Source: Paenibacillus_E sp964253085 (GTDB lineage Bacteria > Bacillota > Bacilli > Paenibacillales > NBRC-103111). From it: a stretch of DNA of 64,000 bases. Positions 44,052 through 52,661 of this stretch are shown piece by piece (position 1 is the stretch's first letter; every line of letters begins with the position of its first letter). A program made the position numbers and the translations under genes. The stretch lies in the NCBI RefSeq assembly GCF_964253085.1, contig NZ_CAXUQH020000001.1, positions 7,378,001 to 7,442,000 on the forward strand. Direction: 5' to 3'. The notes under the pieces were generated by a model. It saw nothing but the letters and a program-made list of their open reading frames with translations, searched no databases and had not been told where the DNA came from.

Positions 44052-45188
44052 TTACATCGAACGTGAAGCCTCTACTTTAGCAGCTGGTTGCTCGTGCTTT
44101 TTCAACAGGGATAAGAAAATAACCACGATAGCCACTGCACCAATGACCCCTAAGGTCCACGCCGGGCTGCTCAAATTCAAGTTCTGACCGAAGTAGAACA
44201 AATCGCGAAGTCCTTCTGCTGAGAAGCGCAGCGGCAGCCAAGAATAAAGCCAGTCATGACTGAAGCTAGGCAATAACTCTGGCGGCAATGAAAGCACCGG
44301 TGCGCCGAAGAAGAAAACGAGCACGAACAGCGGCACTCCTTTTAAACCAAGCCAGCTGACGACTGCCGTTTGCAACAGGAAGAAGGCGAAACCGACTAAA
44401 GTAAGGAATAAACCGATCTCCCAATAACTTGGAATGGATAAGCCCAACCATTTTCCTGCTACCAGAAGAATACTGGCAGCAGCAGCCGCGGTGATCACGA
44501 CACCACTGAGCAATTGGGAAACTTGGATGCCGAAGCGATGCAGGCGGGAGCCCGTTTGTGTAGCTTTGCCTGCAGCCATAAAGAGCAGCAGCGTTGTCAC
44601 CATCGCTCCAAACCAAGCCAGCTGTGTCAACACAACAGGGGCGTTGCCATTTGCGCTGTTTGTGCCCACAGCGTTTACGTTTTTGCTGGTGACGACGATA
44701 GGTGAAGCGAACGCTTTGGTTTGGTCAACGGTGAGGGTTCCGCCTTTTTGGCTGACTTGCGCCAGCAGCTGCTCTCTGACCTGACCGTTAATGCCATTAA
44801 GGATCTGCCCCAACACGCCATTTGCCATCGTAGCCGCCGTGTTATTCATCCCTTGGTTCACATAAACCGTTAGAGAGGATGCCTGCGGCCCAGGGGACAA
44901 TAAGCTTACTAGCTTATGGCTGAAATCGGCAGGAATGATAATCGCTGCGTAAGCTTGCTCTCTGTTCATCGCATCGATGGCTTCTTGTTCACTGGCCATA
45001 GTCGTCCATTTGAGTGGAGAGACCGTATCTGCTTGCGCTGGAGCAGCGGTTATTTTCTCCTGAATGAGCTTGCCGAAATTCATTTCTTGCCCGTTTGGAA
45101 GCTTCTCACCTGCATCCATTTGAACGAGCAGCACGGGCAGATTCTTAAAATAACCTCTACTTGATAAGACATAGTTCTTCCCCTCCAA
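44052..45188 (-). CDS. YhgE/Pip-like ABC-2 membrane protein, probably 5'-truncated
   Basis: The 378-residue frame resembles the YhgE/ABC-2 permease family: a soluble extracellular region (YAAIIIPADFSHKLVSLL, VYVNQGMNNTAATM), then about six C-terminal helices. But the usual N-terminal membrane helix is missing: the start runs straight into LSSRGYFKNLPVLLVQMDAG, which is normally just after that helix. The only good ribosome site (GGAGGGG) drives ATG 45172 in another frame (MSYQVEVILRICPCC), not the long frame, which would begin at TTG 45188. A deletion joining the start region to the body is likely, so the gene may be a remnant or use a weak start. Confidence 0.65.
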   Translation of the reverse strand: MEGKNYVLSSRGYFKNLPVLLVQMDAGEKLPNGQEMNFGKLIQEKITAAPAQADTVSPLKWTTMASEQEAIDAMNREQAYAAIIIPADFSHKLVSLLSPGPQASSLTVYVNQGMNNTAATMANGVLGQILNGINGQVREQLLAQVSQKGGTLTVDQTKAFASPIVVTSKNVNAVGTNSANGNAPVVLTQLAWFGAMVTTLLLFMAAGKATQTGSRLHRFGIQVSQLLSGVVITAAAAASILLVAGKWLGLSIPSYWEIGLFLTLVGFAFFLLQTAVVSWLGLKGVPLFVLVFFFGAPVLSLPPELLPSFSHDWLYSWLPLRFSAEGLRDLFYFGQNLNLSSPAWTLGVIGAVAIVVIFLSLLKKHEQPAAKVEASRSM

Positions 45189-45408
45189 ATGTGTTGTACT
45201 TAAACAGTTGAATTATTCTACCAGTTACTCTTCACTATACAAAGAAGGAGCTGTCGCAAGATCAGCTCACCAACTAAATGTTCTCCCATAACCACCATTG
45301 GTTAAATAATATCAAAGTAATTCGGACAGAAGTTAGTTGAATTCAATTATATTGGAACATTACCTAGAGATAGTTAGACAGGCTACAAGACTAATACATT
45401 CGGGGCTT

Positions 45409-45490
45409 TCCTGCCCGTCAACGTAATGAGGCTGCCGATCTTGCCGGCAGCCTTTTAAGGTATGTTTATTGAGAAAACGATCCCCGTTAG
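45409..45490. repeat. Dispersed intergenic hairpin repeat, copy B
   Basis: Begins TCCTGCCCGTCAACG, has the hairpin GGCTGCCGAT / GCCGGCAGCC, and ends CGATCCCCGTTAG after TTATTGAGAAAA. The same order (CCTGCCC - hairpin with GGCTGCC - TTATTGA - CCCGTTAG) recurs at other intergenic sites in this window. Confidence 0.7.
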
Positions 45491-45589
45491 TGGAATATTT
45501 CTACTTTAATTAACCCCAAAATATCTTAAATTCTTGGAATAGATTTATAAGCGCTGAGATTTTCCCTTTTTATTCCTACGTACAATTAT

Positions 45590-45629
45590 AAAAAAAATTT
45601 AAAAAAGCAGTCTTGCTCACAAGACTGCT
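45590..45629 (-). terminator. Terminator after phoX
   Basis: AGCAGTCTTG (45606-45615) pairs with CAAGACTGCT (45620-45629); on the minus strand it is followed by TTTTTTAAATTTTTTT. Confidence 0.85.
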
Positions 45630-45644
45630 CCAGAAAATACACAC

Positions 45645-47435
45645 TTATTTATCTTTTTTTGCTTTAATTTCCCCATCTAAAGATGGAAGCCCAGCAAAGT
45701 ACCCTACATATCCAGGGTTTTGTGAACTGTTCATGAGATAAGTAAATCCATCTAGATTATCGATCATTTGTAATCCAGTAGACTCCCCACCACCTGGAAC
45801 TGAAAGGATGCGAGAAAGCTTCTTAGTATCCACATTGTAAGCCCATGTATAACAATTTTCATGCTTATCAGAGTCTTCAGCAATAAATAAGGTTCTCATT
45901 TTTGGCGAATAGACAAGGTTGTCTGGGTTAGCAATTTTATCTACGTTCGCTTTATTACCGTCTGCATCCGGGGTAGCCAGATCCTCACCCATCACAAGAC
46001 CAGCCATGCTTACAGGAACATAATGGCTATCAATCTTTTCGCCATCTTGGGTTTTACGGTTTGGTTGGAAGGAAAGCTCATAAACTCCACCCGCACTAAT
46101 TTTTGGCAATTGAATGTCATCGGCAGGTGCGGTAGGTTCAGCTAGCATCGTGTTTTCCTGATAGGAAATGGCTAAGTATGCCTTATTATCTTTTTCGTTG
46201 AAATCAAGACCTTCCATTTTATTAAATTCTACCGTTGAACCAACGTAAGCTGCATACCGATGTGTTTCTAAGAAAGCAGCGGCTTTTTCCATTCCTGACT
46301 TCACTTTCAGCCATTCCACTTTTTTACCGTTAGCTGGTGTTTTTACTGGCGTGTATCCCTCAGCTTTCCCTTTAACAGCGTCATCCGTCACGTCGAAAAT
46401 GTCACTGAATTTCTTGGTTTCCGCCAATTGCTGAATTTCTGCATCGCTTGCATGTCCAAGCTTGATCCATTCAAGATTTGCTGAAACTTCATTGTCTGTA
46501 CTAGTCTGAAACCACTTTGCGGCATATAATGTTCCTGCTGATAAATCTTGAGCTTTGTCGGCTACATACATAAAGAATCCACCCGGGTTGCTGTCAACAC
46601 CATAAATCACTGTTCGGTTATCAGGCATGACCTTAACACGCTCAAATGCCATCCGACCCATGCTGTAATGTTTGACAACACTTGTATCTCCATTCGCGTT
46701 CACCATAACTTCAGGTAAATGGCCATAAAAATAAGGATTTCCGATCATAGTCGGATCATTATAATAGTTTTTCATAAAATTTGTAACAGGAGATTTAGAA
46801 GGATTCGCTTCATGAGCTCTAGCATCCGGATCTGTCTCTTCGGAACCAAGATGTGTATTCCAAGGAGTTAACAATCCAGCACATGGCTTCCAAATACCGT
46901 GTACGGCTGAAAAATCGATGGGTTTGATATCCACAACCGTAAGTTTACCAGTAGCCGGATCCATTTTTACCGTACTTAAGCTCATTGTTCCTGGGTTTTC
47001 AAGCCCATTTTCATTCTTCGGCATCGATTCATAGTGACTGATCATATAATAGGTGTTTTCCTGCAACCCAGGCACTTTCATTAAGCTATTCATATCCGGT
47101 GCAGTCGACACATAGGGAGTACCATCTGCTTTAGTCATTATCTCACCATTTGCATTCATTGTGATACCGGCTGTTTTGCCATTAATCACATCACCAGGTC
47201 TGAACAATGTTTCATAGCTTAGCGGAAGTTTTTTTTTGCTCCCATCCACATATGTAACTTCTACCGATGCTTTCGAATACATCAGATTATTCTTCTCTTG
47301 ATCCGTTTTCGGTGCATCCATTCCTATGAAATCTACCGATTTGATTTTCTGTTGGTCATGAGGTGCAGCCAAAACAGAACCGACGGATGAAAGTACAAAT
47401 GATGCTGCAAGTGCAGGTATGATGAATTTCTTCAC
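45645..47435 (-). CDS. phoX: PhoX-family secreted phosphatase (DUF839)
   Basis: The start at GTG 47435 (MKKFIIPALAASF) follows AAAGGAG with eight bases; GTG 47444 would overlap the site. The 596-residue product has a Sec-type signal peptide (cleavage after VLA) and, at about residues 180-200, the PhoX signature HGIWKPCAGLLTPWNTHLG with the following GSEE, equivalent to the PCNGTxTPWGTxLTCEE motif. PhoX enzymes are calcium/iron alkaline phosphatases that free phosphate from organic esters outside the cell, often phosphate-starvation induced. A possible PhoP box lies upstream. The Cys-Ala-Gly variant means the metal ligands should be checked. Confidence 0.8.
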   Translation of the reverse strand: MKKFIIPALAASFVLSSVGSVLAAPHDQQKIKSVDFIGMDAPKTDQEKNNLMYSKASVEVTYVDGSKKKLPLSYETLFRPGDVINGKTAGITMNANGEIMTKADGTPYVSTAPDMNSLMKVPGLQENTYYMISHYESMPKNENGLENPGTMSLSTVKMDPATGKLTVVDIKPIDFSAVHGIWKPCAGLLTPWNTHLGSEETDPDARAHEANPSKSPVTNFMKNYYNDPTMIGNPYFYGHLPEVMVNANGDTSVVKHYSMGRMAFERVKVMPDNRTVIYGVDSNPGGFFMYVADKAQDLSAGTLYAAKWFQTSTDNEVSANLEWIKLGHASDAEIQQLAETKKFSDIFDVTDDAVKGKAEGYTPVKTPANGKKVEWLKVKSGMEKAAAFLETHRYAAYVGSTVEFNKMEGLDFNEKDNKAYLAISYQENTMLAEPTAPADDIQLPKISAGGVYELSFQPNRKTQDGEKIDSHYVPVSMAGLVMGEDLATPDADGNKANVDKIANPDNLVYSPKMRTLFIAEDSDKHENCYTWAYNVDTKKLSRILSVPGGGESTGLQMIDNLDGFTYLMNSSQNPGYVGYFAGLPSLDGEIKAKKDK

Positions 47436-47520
47436 TCTCTTCACTCCTTTATATTTGTGCCTCAGTAAATGGTTACAAATACTAGTTTAGAAGACTTTCA
47501 TTATTTAAATGTTTTGTAGA

Positions 47521-47537
47521 GGTAAAGTTTTGGTAAA
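47521..47537 (-). promoter_or_regulatory. Candidate PhoP box upstream of phoX
   Basis: Two GGTAAA units (47521-47526, 47532-47537), i.e. TTTACC on the coding strand, are spaced 11 bases. PhoP sites are 6-base TTAACA-like repeats spaced about 11 bases. Only two clear units are seen, so support is limited. Confidence 0.4.
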
Positions 47538-47641
47538 ATTCAGAAAAAACATTTCTTTATTGTATCACCCATAGCATATGTAATCTTCTTTCTCAAGAAA
47601 AGTCACATGGAGCACTGTATTATTCCATACTTTATTCCGCT

Positions 47642-47695
47642 ATCCTGCCCGTCTTCAATGAGAAAGAGGAGCTGCTTCGCTGCAGGCTCCTCCAA
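47642..47695. repeat. Dispersed intergenic hairpin repeat, copy C
   Basis: ATCCTGCCCGTCTTCAATGAG begins it in two parts; the hairpin GAGGAGCTGC / GCAGGCTCCTC has one bulge. The CCCGTTAG tail is missing, so it is partial. Confidence 0.55.
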
Positions 47696-47787
47696 TTCGT
47701 CTCTGTTTGTTAAGTCAGGAAAACCTTCTTTTAACTTCTTTTAATATTCGATCAACTATGAAATCTGTATGTGATGTAGAACCTGTA

Positions 47788-48348
47788 CTACTCATTCATC
47801 CGTTGTACCTGGTCTATCCATTGCATAAACGATTGTACATAGCGCTGCAGATATTTGCGGGTCGTTTCATCTATGAGCTTGCGAGTATCTGAATCAATCT
47901 TATCCAAAACTTGAGATATATACATTTTTTGAGACGGCATAACATATGACTGGGTGGCATCCAACGTTTGCCTAATTTGCTGCTGCGACAAAATCGTTCC
48001 TTTTGCGCCAGGCGTTGCACCTATCACACCTGCAGGCTTATGAATTAAGACGGCTGTTTTGGTTGGTGTCGATGCCCAGTCCAGTGCATTTTTTAGTACA
48101 CCCGGTATTCCTGAGTTATACTCTGGGCTAACGATGATGATGCCATCCGTCTTTTGAATCGCCTCACGATAATGCATAACTGGGTCTGGCCCTTCTCCAT
48201 GATCCAAATCCGCGTTATACAAGGGAAGATTCTCAATCGATATGTATTCATAGTTCGCGGAATCTACGAGTTCAGGGATCGTATTCGCAATCATTTGATT
48301 AACCGAATTTCCTCTTAAACTACCAACAATAATCCCTATTCTTTTCAA
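47788..48348 (-). CDS. NAD(P)H-dependent FMN reductase
   Basis: TTG 48348 (MKRIGIIVGSLRGNS) lies nine bases after AGGAGG, while the upstream ATG at 48366 overlaps that site, so TTG is the better start; 186 residues. GSLRGNSVNQMIAN binds the FMN phosphate and SPEYNSGIPGVLKNALDW the flavin ring, both typical of the flavodoxin-like azoreductase/YhdA family. It reduces FMN, azo dyes or quinones with NADPH. The C-terminal helix (RKYLQRYVQSFMQWI) is ordinary for the family. Confidence 0.88.
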   Translation of the reverse strand: MKRIGIIVGSLRGNSVNQMIANTIPELVDSANYEYISIENLPLYNADLDHGEGPDPVMHYREAIQKTDGIIIVSPEYNSGIPGVLKNALDWASTPTKTAVLIHKPAGVIGATPGAKGTILSQQQIRQTLDATQSYVMPSQKMYISQVLDKIDSDTRKLIDETTRKYLQRYVQSFMQWIDQVQRMNE

Positions 48349-48462
48349 ATCAGCCAACCTCCTCATAGAATTTAGAAGCCATTTTCATTCAATCATATAA
48401 TATTTTCCTCATTTTGTGTGGAATGGCTTTAGTTTATGGTGCTTTATAACATAATTGTATGT

Positions 48463-48574
48463 ATTCTGCCCGTGAGCACAGCAAAGCTGCCGACCTAAGG
48501 GCCTGTTGACAAAAAAACAGGCCCCTAAACCGGCTGCCTACCATTGGTGTTATTGAACAAACGTTTCCCGTTAG
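48463..48574. repeat. Dispersed intergenic hairpin repeat, copy D, beside the IS110 element
   Basis: Starts ATTCTGCCCGTGAGC, has AGCTGCC and CGGCTGCC arms enclosing an extra perfect hairpin GGGCCTGTT/AACAGGCCC, then TTATTGAACAAACGTTTCCC and GTTAG. The IS110 element begins just after it. Confidence 0.6.
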
Positions 48575-48613
48575 ATTCCTGTAGATGGATAAATTTCAGC
48601 TTTGTATAAAAAG

Positions 48614-48684
48614 GAGCGCCTCTGTACGATGGAAGTACGCTACGGGTCAAAAGCCCTTTAATTCCATCATCCAGGAGGACGCTC
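48614..48684 (+). promoter_or_regulatory. Hairpin that would hide the transposase ribosome site
   Basis: GAGCGCCTC...GATGGAA (48614-48633) can pair with TTCCATCAT...GAGGACGCTC (48662-48684). The AGGAGG ribosome site (48673-48678) is inside the right arm, so read-through transcripts would be poorly translated, a protection known in other insertion sequences. Confidence 0.55.
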
Positions 48685-48688
48685 TACT

Positions 48689-49954
48689 ATGAAGTTTAAA
48701 TCACAAGATAAGCAAAATCAACTCATTGAAAACATTACCGTTAATCATATTGTTGTTGGTGTAGACATTGCTCAGGAGTCCCATGTTGCCAGAGCGGTTA
48801 ACTTTCGAGGTGTCGCTCTCGGAAATCCTTTTGTGTTTAGTAATGACGAGGATGGTTTCAAGTCCCTCGACCGTTGGATTCGCGACTTGTTAGCTTCATT
48901 TAAATTATCTCAAGTTATCGTTGGTATGGAACCGACTGGCCATTACTGGCTAAGCCTCGCCGGGTGGCTCAAAAACAAAGCCATTGAAGCCGTACTCGTT
49001 AATCCTCACCTAGTTAAAAAGAATAAAGAAAACCGTGACAATACACGCTCTAAAAGCGACAAAAAAGATGCTTTAGTTATTGCCGACATGGTGAAAAACG
49101 GCTACTACTCCCCTGTCCGCTTCCATTCTTCCGAATACGAGGAGCTACGAGTGCTCATGGTTAATCGAGAAACGGTCGTTAAACGACTCGTAAGTGCCGT
49201 TAACCAGATCCACCGCTGGGTCGACATTGTCTTCCCTGAACTCAGACAAGTCATTAAGATCTTAACTTGCAAGGGTGCATTGTTAACCCTTCGGCTTTTT
49301 CCGCTCCCGGCGGACCTATGTAAACTAAATCCTGACGATGTAATTAAAGGATGGCAGAAATCAATGAAGCGGCATTCTGGTGTACGCAGAGCTCATCTAC
49401 TCATCGATCTTGCCAAGAAAACTGTTGGATGTAAGCAGGCAACACATGCTTACAAACTCCATCTAGAGCAGCTCCTTGAGGAGCACGACTTAGCCACTAA
49501 ACAACTGCAGAGGATCGAAAAAGAAGCCAAAGACGTTGTTGAACGTATCCCCTATTCAGGCAAAATCCTTGCCATTACTGGAATAAGTCCAATTGCTCTA
49601 GCTGGTGTTTTAGGAGAGTCGGGGGATCTTAGCGGTTATGCGCACGGGAACGCTCTACTCCGTCATGCAGGACTTAATATAACCGAAGCAAGCTCTGGGA
49701 AATGGAAGGGGCAACTGAAGCTCAGCAAACGAGGCCGTCCGCGCCTGCGTCACTTTCTCTATTTAATTACGATGTGTATGGTCATGAGTAACCAAGAATT
49801 TAAAGCCTTACACCACTACAATGTTCAGGTGAAAAAGCTTAAAAAGATGAAGTCTATCATGAAGCTATGTGGAAAGCTAGCTCGACTCTTAGTAGGAATG
49901 GCTCGTAGTGATGAAGCTTACAACCCCGATAAAATTTTTGCATTAGCAGCTTAA
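48689..49954 (+). CDS. IS110-family transposase (DEDD recombinase)
   Basis: A 421-residue full-length transposase. The N-terminal RuvC-like DEDD domain shows VVGVDIAQESHVA (Asp), GMEPTGHYWLSLAGWL (Glu) and TRSKSDKKDALVIADM (Asp pair). The C-terminal Transposase_20 domain has IPGISPIALAGVLGE-like AITGISPIALAGVLG and the serine-region LNITEASSGKWKG, then KRGRPRLRHFLY. IS110 recombinases are guided by a bridge (seek) RNA encoded in the element. No frameshift is seen, so the element may be active. The 5' hairpin and the downstream ncRNA candidate support this. Confidence 0.93.
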   Translation: MKFKSQDKQNQLIENITVNHIVVGVDIAQESHVARAVNFRGVALGNPFVFSNDEDGFKSLDRWIRDLLASFKLSQVIVGMEPTGHYWLSLAGWLKNKAIEAVLVNPHLVKKNKENRDNTRSKSDKKDALVIADMVKNGYYSPVRFHSSEYEELRVLMVNRETVVKRLVSAVNQIHRWVDIVFPELRQVIKILTCKGALLTLRLFPLPADLCKLNPDDVIKGWQKSMKRHSGVRRAHLLIDLAKKTVGCKQATHAYKLHLEQLLEEHDLATKQLQRIEKEAKDVVERIPYSGKILAITGISPIALAGVLGESGDLSGYAHGNALLRHAGLNITEASSGKWKGQLKLSKRGRPRLRHFLYLITMCMVMSNQEFKALHHYNVQVKKLKKMKSIMKLCGKLARLLVGMARSDEAYNPDKIFALAA

Positions 49955-50419
49955 CATAACCCTTATCTCACGCAAGTTGGCTTATTCGCAGGAGACAAAG
50001 AAAGCACGGAGTATCGGGATACGTTACGCAAAAAGGCTCTGACCTGTTCCGTTAGAAAGACCGACCTCCACCCCTTAGATAGATGTGACGAAGGAATGTA
50101 AGGGCTACTGACCCGTTGAGACATGGGAGTGAAAATCGCTAAGGGCATCGTGGAGAATACGTGCAGCATTTGGAATGAATTGGGTGATTCAACTCCACCT
50201 CTGTTCCCGCACACCTTTTTAACGACACATCCTAATATATCTCGCTATCTTTCATTCATCATCATAGTCTAAAGGATGAAATCCTGCGAATAGACGAGCT
50301 TGCGTGAGGAAATTAAATTATTCTGAGGGAGCGTAATCAGCCAAATGCTACGAAGCGTGAATGCGGTGTTATGCCAAGGCACCTTTCGAGCGTATTTCCA
50401 AAATTCATATATCCTCTCC
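49955..50419. other. 465-base interval: IS110 right end and flank
   Basis: From the transposase stop to about 50333 is the IS110 right end with the candidate RNA. The rest to 50419 is flanking DNA before the oxidoreductase stop, without a gene. Confidence 0.6.
49967..50308 (+). ncRNA. Candidate bridge/seek RNA region of the IS110 element
   Basis: An ordered non-coding region after the transposase, bounded by an inverted pair (CTCACGCAAG-6-TATTCGCAGG at 49967-49992 and CCTGCGAATA-6-CTTGCGTGAG at 50283-50308). A core at 50110-50169 is conserved with the relic near 57.0 kb. IS110-family elements carry guide RNAs whose scaffold is conserved while loops vary, and in the IS1111 group the RNA follows the transposase. 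Exact RNA ends are unknown. The strand is taken as that of the transposase. Confidence 0.5.
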
Positions 50420-51418
50420 TTAAAAGGTTACTATCACTTTTCCTTCGGAGTGGCCAGTAGAAACTTTATTTAAAGCCATGTTAATGTCATCAAAATTATA
50501 AACTGAATCTATAGCGGGCTTAATATCTTCATCCTCAACTAGTTTCGTCAGTTTTTGTAATTGCCTGCCATTGGCGGACACGAATAAGAAGCGATATTCT
50601 TTATTCTGTTTAACTGCTAATCGATCTAAACGAGCACCTACTAAACCAAACAATAGCTTTTTCCATATTGGAAAGTAATTTTCAGCAGCAAAGCGGTAAT
50701 TGGGTAAAGCCTTCAATGATACCAATTTCCCTTGGGGTTTGAGAATAGCAAGTTCCGTTTTAATTTCTTTTGCCCCCAATGTATCGATAACATAATCGAT
50801 ATTAGATAGCAAATCAAAATAATTTTCCTCTTTATAGTTAATGAATTGATCAGCGCCGATGGACAGTGTACGTGATCTCCCTCTTTCACTGCCGCTCGTA
50901 ATCACATATAACCCCATCGATTTGGCAATCGGGATAGCCATCGTACCAAAGCCGCCAGTTCCTCCAGGAATAAATAGTTTTTTATCGGGTTGAACATGAA
51001 GTACATCATGCAAGGCTTGATATGCAGTCAAAGCCGTGAGGGGTACCGCGGCGGCCTCAATAAAAGAAAGATTTTTAGGCATAACGGAAATCGCATCCTC
51101 ATGGACTGCCGCATACTCAGCAAAAGCTCCGATTTTATTTATTGGCAGCCTCGTATAAACGGGATCTCCAACCTTGAATTTCACAACATCTTTTCCAACA
51201 GCCTCAATAACGCCGGATAGTTCGTTTCCTAAAGTTAAAGGGAAGTCATAATCGGCAATCATGCGAATACTACCATTTAAAATAAGAATGTCTAAGGGAT
51301 TTACACCTGCAGCTTTTACTTTGATAAGAACCTCATGGTTATTGATTTCCGGTATTTTTATATTGTTTATTTCTAATTGGATTTGTTTTGAATATTTTTC
51401 CATTTGTGCAGCTTTCAA
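50420..51418 (-). CDS. Zinc-independent medium-chain oxidoreductase (quinone oxidoreductase/MDR family)
   Basis: TTG 51418 (MKAAQMEKYSKQI) lies ten bases after AAAGGAG; this is the usual N-terminus of the family, whereas ATG 51442 is inside the ribosome site. The 332-residue product has the catalytic-domain motif VNPLDILILNG, the hydride-site EAAAVPLTALTAYQAL, and the NADPH-binding motif GGTGGFGTMAIPIAKSMG. These enzymes reduce quinones or enones with NADPH and lack the structural zinc cysteines, as here. It is followed downstream by an Old Yellow Enzyme, so the two may act in one detoxification unit. Confidence 0.85.
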   Translation of the reverse strand: MKAAQMEKYSKQIQLEINNIKIPEINNHEVLIKVKAAGVNPLDILILNGSIRMIADYDFPLTLGNELSGVIEAVGKDVVKFKVGDPVYTRLPINKIGAFAEYAAVHEDAISVMPKNLSFIEAAAVPLTALTAYQALHDVLHVQPDKKLFIPGGTGGFGTMAIPIAKSMGLYVITSGSERGRSRTLSIGADQFINYKEENYFDLLSNIDYVIDTLGAKEIKTELAILKPQGKLVSLKALPNYRFAAENYFPIWKKLLFGLVGARLDRLAVKQNKEYRFLFVSANGRQLQKLTKLVEDEDIKPAIDSVYNFDDINMALNKVSTGHSEGKVIVTF

Positions 51419-51522
51419 TTCTTCATCTTCTCCTTTTCTCATTTATCTTAATTCCACATTCGTTTATTGGAAAAATTGACGGCGTACTTTAACTTGTACG
51501 CCATCATAAAGCAATATCCATG

Positions 51523-52605
51523 TTATTCTTTACTGTTGTTGAGTTCTTTCATCGTAGGATAATCTGTGTAACCCTCGCTTCCGTTACCAGAGTACAATGT
51601 TTTACGATCTGCTTCATTTAAAGGAAAGCCTTCTTTAAGACGTTCAACTAAGTCCGGATTAGCTAATGACCATACCCCGACTGGCGCCATATCAGCAAGG
51701 CCATTATCAATATCTACACTAAGATCTTCTAGAGCCCGTCCAGCTCTATTGACTAATAATGGATTTGGCCAGATGTTGCGAATTTCACGGAGCAGTGTTT
51801 CGTTCCCTAAATGCATAACATGGAGGTAAGCTAAATTATATTGAGCTAATTCTTTTACAAGGTGAAGATAAACTTCAGGACCGTGTTCGCCCTCATCAAT
51901 TCCGTTAAGAGGTGTTCCCGGCGAAATACGGAAGCCTGTTTGTTCTGCTCCAATTTCTTCAACGATTGCTTTCGTTACTTCAATTGCAAAGCGAGCACGG
52001 TTCTCTATCGATCCACCGTATTTATCCGATCGTGTATTAGAATTCTCCCCAATAAATTGATTAATCAGATAACCATTTGCTCCATGAATTTCAACGCCGT
52101 CAGCTCCTGCTTTAATAGCTGCCGCTGCTGCTTTCCGGAAGTCTGCAATTGTCGTCTGGATATCTTCTTCACTTAACTCTCTTGGAACGGGTATTTCCTG
52201 CATCCCTTTAGCCGTAAACATTTCTACACCAGGTGCGATCGCAGATGGTGCAACGGGTTGACGATGATGTGGTGTATTGTCGGGGTGCGAAACACGACCG
52301 ACATGCATTAATTGGATAAATATAAATCCACCTGCTTCATGTACCGCATCCGTAACCTTTTTCCAACCTTCAATATGCTTTTCCGTATAGATGCCCGGTG
52401 ACCTTAAGTAACCTTGACCATCATCAGAAGGTTGTGTGCCTTCAGTAATAATTAAACCCATTGATGCTCTTTGAGCATAATAATGGGAAGTTAGCTCTCC
52501 CGGCGTACCATCCTCTTGCGCTCTACTTCGTGTCATTGGTGCCATCGCTAACCGATGGGGTAATTCCAGGTTGCCAATTTTCGTTTTGCTCCACAGTTTT
52601 TCCAT
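51523..52605 (-). CDS. Old Yellow Enzyme-type alkene reductase
   Basis: A 360-residue FMN TIM-barrel enzyme. N-terminal LAMAPMTRSRAQEDGTP and HYYAQRASMGLIITEGTQ form the flavin site, DGVEIHGANGYLINQFIG carries the substrate-anion pair His/Asn, and the end VNRAGRALEDLS is typical of NemA/XenA-like members. It reduces activated C=C bonds, nitro esters or enones with NAD(P)H. Neighbours are an MDR oxidoreductase and a TetR-controlled SDR pair, a pattern of electrophile stress genes. Confidence 0.92.
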   Translation of the reverse strand: MEKLWSKTKIGNLELPHRLAMAPMTRSRAQEDGTPGELTSHYYAQRASMGLIITEGTQPSDDGQGYLRSPGIYTEKHIEGWKKVTDAVHEAGGFIFIQLMHVGRVSHPDNTPHHRQPVAPSAIAPGVEMFTAKGMQEIPVPRELSEEDIQTTIADFRKAAAAAIKAGADGVEIHGANGYLINQFIGENSNTRSDKYGGSIENRARFAIEVTKAIVEEIGAEQTGFRISPGTPLNGIDEGEHGPEVYLHLVKELAQYNLAYLHVMHLGNETLLREIRNIWPNPLLVNRAGRALEDLSVDIDNGLADMAPVGVWSLANPDLVERLKEGFPLNEADRKTLYSGNGSEGYTDYPTMKELNNSKE

Positions 52606-52661
52606 TTTAAAAACCCCTCTTTGAATTGAGTCTATTTTATTAACTCCAATGTTTCTTTCGA

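Larger units (their letters stand above)
45189..45644. other. 456-base interval with a terminator and a dispersed hairpin repeat
   Basis: Contains the PhoX terminator (45590-45629) and a clear copy of the dispersed hairpin repeat (45409-45490). No gene is apparent. Confidence 0.6.
47445..47787. other. 343-base interval with candidate Pho box and a hairpin repeat
   Basis: Besides the phoX promoter (candidate PhoP half-sites at 47521-47537), it holds a dispersed hairpin repeat copy at 47642-47695. No gene is visible. Confidence 0.5.
48349..48688. other. 340-base interval: repeat copy D and IS110 left end
   Basis: The left part is the upstream region of the FMN reductase gene. The rest is repeat copy D (48463-48574) and the leader of the transposase gene with a ribosome-site hairpin (48614-48684). 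Confidence 0.6.
48575..50333 (+). mobile_element. IS110-family insertion sequence (boundaries approximate)
   Basis: The element contains one transposase gene (48689-49954) and a long structured non-coding right part. The left boundary is taken at the end of repeat copy D and the right where similarity with the relic copy near 57.2 kb stops (TCTGAGGGAGCG, 50322-50333). No terminal inverted repeats or target duplication were found, which is normal for IS110. A subterminal inverted pair flanks the right non-coding part (49967-49992 and 50283-50308). Confidence 0.65.

Noticed and set aside
48575..48689. Guide RNA upstream of the IS110 transposase
   Set aside because: Only about 100 bases are present and they form the ribosome-site hairpin; the downstream region is a better candidate.
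49963..50214. Minus-strand frame of 83 codons after the transposase
   Set aside because: It lies in the structured IS110 right end, has no ribosome site, and the relic copy does not preserve the frame.
49955..50420. T-box or riboswitch
   Set aside because: No T-box GGTGG-type antiterminator motif or known riboswitch core; the region is explained as IS110 end.
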